Shown here piece after piece: positions 4,925 through 7,867 of a stretch of 7,867 nt of DNA. The notes under the pieces were generated by a model. That model ran no database searches. It saw nothing but the letters and a program-made list of their open reading frames with translations, and was not told where the DNA came from. The position numbers were made by a program, and so were the translations under genes. Numbering within the stretch: position 1 is the first letter of the stretch; each line of letters begins with the position of its first letter. This stretch comes from Thermoplasmatota archaeon (GTDB taxonomy: Archaea > Thermoplasmatota > E2 > DHVEG-1), in NCBI GenBank assembly GCA_030605515.1, contig JAUWIE010000104.1, positions 1 through 7,867 of the forward strand. Direction: 5' to 3'.

Positions 4925-6111
4925 TGACTTCATTCAACACGCTCATGCAAAAAGAAAAAATTGTATTATCTGTACTAGTATTAATCATTGTTATAGGTTT
5001 ATCTGGAATAATTTTAATTCAACCAAATGCAGATGGTTCAGGTACAATATTTGACGATATTGTTAAAATGATTTTTGGAGAGGAAGAAGAAAAAGGAGCA
5101 GTTATTGCAATTGGGGATTGTGTTGATGTTAATTATATAGGTTATATAGATGACACCATTTTTGACACATCCTATGCAGATGTTGAAAATAAAACATTCG
5201 GCGATCCATTAAAAGTATTTGTGAGTTTAAATAAATCAGAATCACCTCCTGACGAATACATCAATGAATATTCATCTGCAATTATTGATGGTCTAATGGA
5301 AGGCCTTATCGGATTAGAAGAAGGTGAAACAGCAACAATTGGTCCCATTCCACCTGAAAAAGCGTATGGACTAGATTTAATGCTTTCGGTAGGGGATACA
5401 TTTAAAACGATTACTGTTGCGCCAGATATGAATATCACTGTAGAGGCTACGGCTATTTCAGAAGAGAGTTTTAGTTTGAAATGGATAGACATTGAGAATC
5501 TCGGCTATTTTACAATGCCAATGGCAATTATGTTAGAAAATCTAGAATATGCCTATTATTCATTATATGAGTTACCGCCACTGCCACCTTATTATTTCTG
5601 GGAGAACTCCTCAGAAGTAATAAATATTACAGACGATTCATTTATTGTTAAAACAACGCCCAATAAATCTGAGAATCTAATTGAGGAATTTGGCCAACAA
5701 TCTATTTATCAAGTTGGTACTAAAATTGGAACATTATTCCCAGATGCAACTTTTGCTACATGGGATGAAACTACAATTACGCTTACAAGCTCTCCTGAGA
5801 TTGGAGCTAACTATTCAATTGAAACAAATGAAGATGAGTTAATCCTTACAATATCAAATATAACCGATGATCATATTAATATATCATTTCAGAATATGGG
5901 TCAGACTGATTACTTTTTGGCAAATAGAACTATTTCATTTAACAGAACATATTCTCTTCGACGGGTTTTTAATAATATTCCCATTTTATTGGGACAAGCT
6001 GTATTTGGTGAGGATTTATCAAGAGCGGGTTATAGTCTAAATCGTTATGCAGGTAAAACTTTACTCTTTGAAGTTAGAATTGAAAATATCTATAAAACAT
6101 CACTTGAATAA
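4924..6111 (+). CDS. Membrane-anchored, exported FKBP-type peptidyl-prolyl isomerase
   Basis: A 395-residue protein with a short basic N-terminus, one hydrophobic segment (residues 13-32) and then a long polar domain, so a signal-anchored protein facing outside. GDCVDVNYIGYIDDTIFDTS (64-83) and IDGLMEGLIGLEEGETATI to PPEKAYG (121-149) are the FKBP core. The final FKBP strand, recognisable as AGKTLLFEVRIENI (376-389, compare SlyD AGKTLNF), comes only at the C-terminus. About 230 residues are therefore inserted at the flap, where SlyD-like enzymes carry a much smaller chaperone domain. Eleven N-x-S/T sequons (for example at 89, 228, 234, 312, 340) fit archaeal surface N-glycosylation. The likely role is folding of exported proteins. 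ATG 4945 (codon 8) is a serious alternative start, since a TATA box lies 26 bases before it. The gene ends inside the 3' end of the convergent DHH gene. Confidence 0.85.
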   Translation: MTSFNTLMQKEKIVLSVLVLIIVIGLSGIILIQPNADGSGTIFDDIVKMIFGEEEEKGAVIAIGDCVDVNYIGYIDDTIFDTSYADVENKTFGDPLKVFVSLNKSESPPDEYINEYSSAIIDGLMEGLIGLEEGETATIGPIPPEKAYGLDLMLSVGDTFKTITVAPDMNITVEATAISEESFSLKWIDIENLGYFTMPMAIMLENLEYAYYSLYELPPLPPYYFWENSSEVINITDDSFIVKTTPNKSENLIEEFGQQSIYQVGTKIGTLFPDATFATWDETTITLTSSPEIGANYSIETNEDELILTISNITDDHINISFQNMGQTDYFLANRTISFNRTYSLRRVFNNIPILLGQAVFGEDLSRAGYSLNRYAGKTLLFEVRIENIYKTSLE

Positions 6112-7475
6112 AGCTGATTTTTGATCTCTTTTTCAAGTATATCAATAAACTCTTCTTCTTTTCCTTTTGGAATTGTTGCACCAGCTGCTATATTATGCCC
6201 TCCACCAACTCCATTTAACTCAGCAGCTACCTTTTTTAATGCTTTTGATAAATCAAGACCTCTTTCAACAAGCTGCTGTGTCCCCCTGGCACTAACCTTC
6301 ACATCACCATTTTCTGTATCTGCAAAACCTAGCATGGGTAAATCACTTGTTATCTCTTCTGAGTTAAGTAACATGTTTGCTACAATTCCAACAATAGTGT
6401 CACGTATACCACTACCTGCATGGAAATACTGTAAAAACTCTCTTTTTTTGATACCTTCTTCTTTAGCAAATTGAAGACCTTCTACAAGGTTTTGCCGATG
6501 ACCTCTTAGTAAATTTCGTGCTTCTCCTAGCCATTTATTTCTATCACCAAGACATACATTAATGCCAACATCAGGTTTACCGTACCGTGCGGTAGAGTTT
6601 AGTAAAGTGGCAAACTCCTTTACATCATGAAGCTCTATACCTTCAACTTCATTATTTAAAACATAAACTTCCCCGATTATCCTCTTTGTAAGCTTGTGAC
6701 CAAAGCCTTTAGCTAGAAGTAACTGAGCAATATTACTTATAATTATTTTTCTTTCATCTTTGGAAAGATCAACCCATTTTCTCCAGTTATCTCCATCTTT
6801 CATCGTTATACCAAGATCCTGTAAAAACGAAATACAAGCTGATTCTCGTCCAGTTAAACCAGGAAGTATAGGATCATTTGAATACTGCAACATCTTATAA
6901 ACAGGTCTTGTTTCCCTACCAAAAAATCTAATATCAATTTTTGATTGAATAACACCTGCATCTTTTCCATCTTTAAGAATTTCCTGATTTTTACCGATAA
7001 GTTTACAGTTTTTTCTGTCCTGTAGATCTCCACAAGCTCCAATTATTGCTAAAAAGGATAGATCCTTGTTTTTTTTATTTATAGATTTTGAGACAAGATA
7101 TGTTACACCCGCTCCACTAATTTGATCTGCTCCATCTAAATTAAAAAGATGAGGATTCAAATGATACGAAAAATCTACATCATCGCTGCATACATGATGA
7201 TCAGTAATTATTTTATTGATACTTTGTGAGTTATCGCTAATACTACTCCCAAGATCTGTGAACCAAACAAGATTATGATTCTCATTTTTTAAACGATTCA
7301 TTACCTGTTCATCAAGCTGTTTAATAAACTCAATTGAATGTTTTTTACCAAGTCGTTTTAATGTTTGTAAAGCAATAGCACCAGCTGCTATACCATCTGC
7401 ATCAATATGGGTTACAATATGAATTTCTTTTGAATTATGAACAATTTCAGCTAGCTCTCCTGCTCTTTTATACAA
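6090..7475 (-). CDS. recJ: Archaeal RecJ-like DHH/DHHA1 phosphoesterase (single-strand nuclease)
   Basis: A 461-residue DHH-family protein with the metal-site motifs in order: THIDADG (22-28; His23, Asp25, Asp27), TDLG (Asp74), the name-giving DHH (92-94) and GACGD (Asp150). A long middle section follows, and the C-terminal DHHA1 domain has GVGGGHNIAAGA (422-433). Length and order match archaeal RecJ-like proteins, which act as single-strand exonucleases in replication and repair and, as GAN, can bind GINS. Degradation of short RNA is an alternative role known for DHH relatives. The start is TTG 7475: there is no upstream ATG before an in-frame stop, and the first internal Met (residue 59) would remove the DxD motif. 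A weak AGGGT lies ahead. It ends in TAG and overlaps the FKBP gene by 22 bp, tail to tail. Confidence 0.9.
   Translation of the reverse strand: MYKRAGELAEIVHNSKEIHIVTHIDADGIAAGAIALQTLKRLGKKHSIEFIKQLDEQVMNRLKNENHNLVWFTDLGSSISDNSQSINKIITDHHVCSDDVDFSYHLNPHLFNLDGADQISGAGVTYLVSKSINKKNKDLSFLAIIGACGDLQDRKNCKLIGKNQEILKDGKDAGVIQSKIDIRFFGRETRPVYKMLQYSNDPILPGLTGRESACISFLQDLGITMKDGDNWRKWVDLSKDERKIIISNIAQLLLAKGFGHKLTKRIIGEVYVLNNEVEGIELHDVKEFATLLNSTARYGKPDVGINVCLGDRNKWLGEARNLLRGHRQNLVEGLQFAKEEGIKKREFLQYFHAGSGIRDTIVGIVANMLLNSEEITSDLPMLGFADTENGDVKVSARGTQQLVERGLDLSKALKKVAAELNGVGGGHNIAAGATIPKGKEEEFIDILEKEIKNQLYSSDVL
6118..6133 (+). terminator. Two T5 tracts just past the FKBP gene
   Basis: T5 runs at 6118-6122 and 6129-6133 lie 7 and 18 bases after the FKBP stop, inside the 3' coding end of the convergent DHH gene. 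With no intergenic space available, these U-tracts are the best candidates for archaeal termination of the plus-strand transcript. Confidence 0.35.
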
Positions 7476-7490
7476 ATGAGTGACCCTAAA

Positions 7491-7510
7491 ACAATGTAAT
7501 ACATCATTGT
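7491..7510. repeat. Inverted repeat in the leader of the recJ-like gene
   Basis: ACAATG and CATTGT form 6-bp arms around 8 bases, and the centre also contains the imperfect dyad ATGTAATACAT. It lies between the predicted transcription start (near 7512) and the TTG start of the DHH gene. It could be an operator or a small leader hairpin, but short AT-rich dyads also occur by chance. Confidence 0.35.
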
Positions 7511-7533
7511 AAAATTAGTCTTTCGGAATAATT

Positions 7534-7544
7534 CTTATAAATAA
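7534..7544 (-). promoter_or_regulatory. TATA box of the recJ-like gene
   Basis: On the minus strand this reads TTATTTATAAG, a good archaeal TATA box. Its position predicts transcription from about 7512 and a leader of about 37 bases before the TTG at 7475. It lies just past the nifJ T-tract, consistent with a separate transcript for the DHH gene. Confidence 0.5.
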
Positions 7545-7546
7545 TG

Positions 7547-7555
7547 AAAAAAAAA
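7547..7555 (-). terminator. T9 tract terminating nifJ
   Basis: Nine consecutive A on the plus strand give a T9 run on the minus strand, 20 bases after the nifJ stop and preceded by pyrimidine-rich CTCTC. Long U-tracts without a hairpin are the usual archaeal intrinsic terminators. Confidence 0.55.
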
Positions 7556-7574
7556 GAGAGAAAATATTAGATCC

Positions 7575-7867
7575 TTATTTTTCAGACATAGCCTTGTATT
7601 TTTGATATCTATTATTAACGTCTTCTTCTAGTTTCTTATGTAGTCTCTTTGCTTCACCTGGGAAAGATCTAGTAAGAGAATTATAACGTACTTCACCCAT
7701 TATAAAATCATGAAGTGTACCATTTGGTTCTTTTGAATCAAGCTGAAACGGGTTTTTACCTTCATCAGTAAGACGTGGATCATACCTATATAATGGCCAA
7801 TAACCTGATTCAACCGCAAGTTTCTCCTCATATTGGGATTTACCCATACCTGCTTTGATACAATGAT
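7575..7867 (-). CDS. nifJ: Pyruvate:ferredoxin (flavodoxin) oxidoreductase, NifJ type, C-terminal fragment (partial)
   Basis: The last 96 or so residues of a single-chain pyruvate:ferredoxin oxidoreductase. The frame is open to the window edge, so the gene is cut by the window, not truncated biologically. The visible part starts HCIKAGMGKSQ and continues with AVESGYWPLYRYDPRL, EGKNPFQLDSKEP and FIMGEVRY, a highly characteristic block of the family. The Cys encoded at 7860-7862 is probably the last ligand of the proximal [4Fe-4S] cluster in the TPP domain. The enzyme oxidises pyruvate to acetyl-CoA and CO2 with reduced ferredoxin in anaerobes. The protein ends soon after, without the C-terminal extension seen in the Desulfovibrio enzyme. 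The apparent Met at 7847 is internal. Many archaea use a four-subunit enzyme instead. Confidence 0.92.
   Translation of the reverse strand, partial: HCIKAGMGKSQYEEKLAVESGYWPLYRYDPRLTDEGKNPFQLDSKEPNGTLHDFIMGEVRYNSLTRSFPGEAKRLHKKLEEDVNNRYQKYKAMSEK

Noticed and set aside
5172..5492. Minus-strand frame of 106 codons inside the FKBP gene
   Set aside because: Antisense to the FKBP core motifs and Ser/Pro-rich. No independent support.

Overview
The window is AT-rich archaeal DNA with densely packed genes. The archaeal assignment rests on Hel308 helicase, the KEOPS subunit Cgi121, aIF5A with a hypusine motif, an archaeal RecJ-like DHH protein, TATA-box promoters and GGTGA-type ribosome binding sites. 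A euryarchaeal lineage is likely. The look of aIF5A and the membrane-anchored FKBP make me lean towards a Thermoplasmatota-like organism, but that is a weak inference. A NifJ-type pyruvate:ferredoxin oxidoreductase suggests anaerobic metabolism.

Layout. Positions 1-59 may hold the tail of a plus-strand gene. A minus-strand transcription unit then runs from 2902 down to about 100: hel308, the KEOPS gene cgi121 (20 nt apart, with a strong Shine-Dalgarno between them), and a tRNA-Cys(GCA)-like gene starting one base after the cgi121 stop. A hairpin with a T-tract may end the unit. Around 2926-2933 a near-palindromic TATA box could drive both hel308 (probably leaderless) and the plus-strand genes that follow.

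The plus-strand block (2976-6111) contains a small unrecognised basic zinc-ribbon protein, a free-standing EF-Tu domain 2-like protein, aIF5A, an agmatinase-family ureohydrolase, and a membrane-anchored, exported FKBP-type prolyl isomerase. The EF-Tu-like gene and aIF5A are closely coupled. aIF5A and the ureohydrolase are linked by function, because the polyamine made by the ureohydrolase route is the precursor of hypusine on aIF5A.

The last part is on the minus strand. A RecJ-like DHH/DHHA1 phosphoesterase starts at TTG and overlaps the FKBP gene tail to tail by 22 bp. Upstream lies the C-terminal end of nifJ, cut by the window edge and followed by a T9 tract.

Most genes here are core information-processing genes. 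The items most worth a second look are the abnormal tRNA-Cys-like gene fused so tightly to cgi121, the FKBP whose fold appears split by an insertion of about 230 residues, and the small zinc-ribbon and EF-Tu domain 2-like proteins beside aIF5A. I saw no CRISPR array, insertion sequence or defence system.
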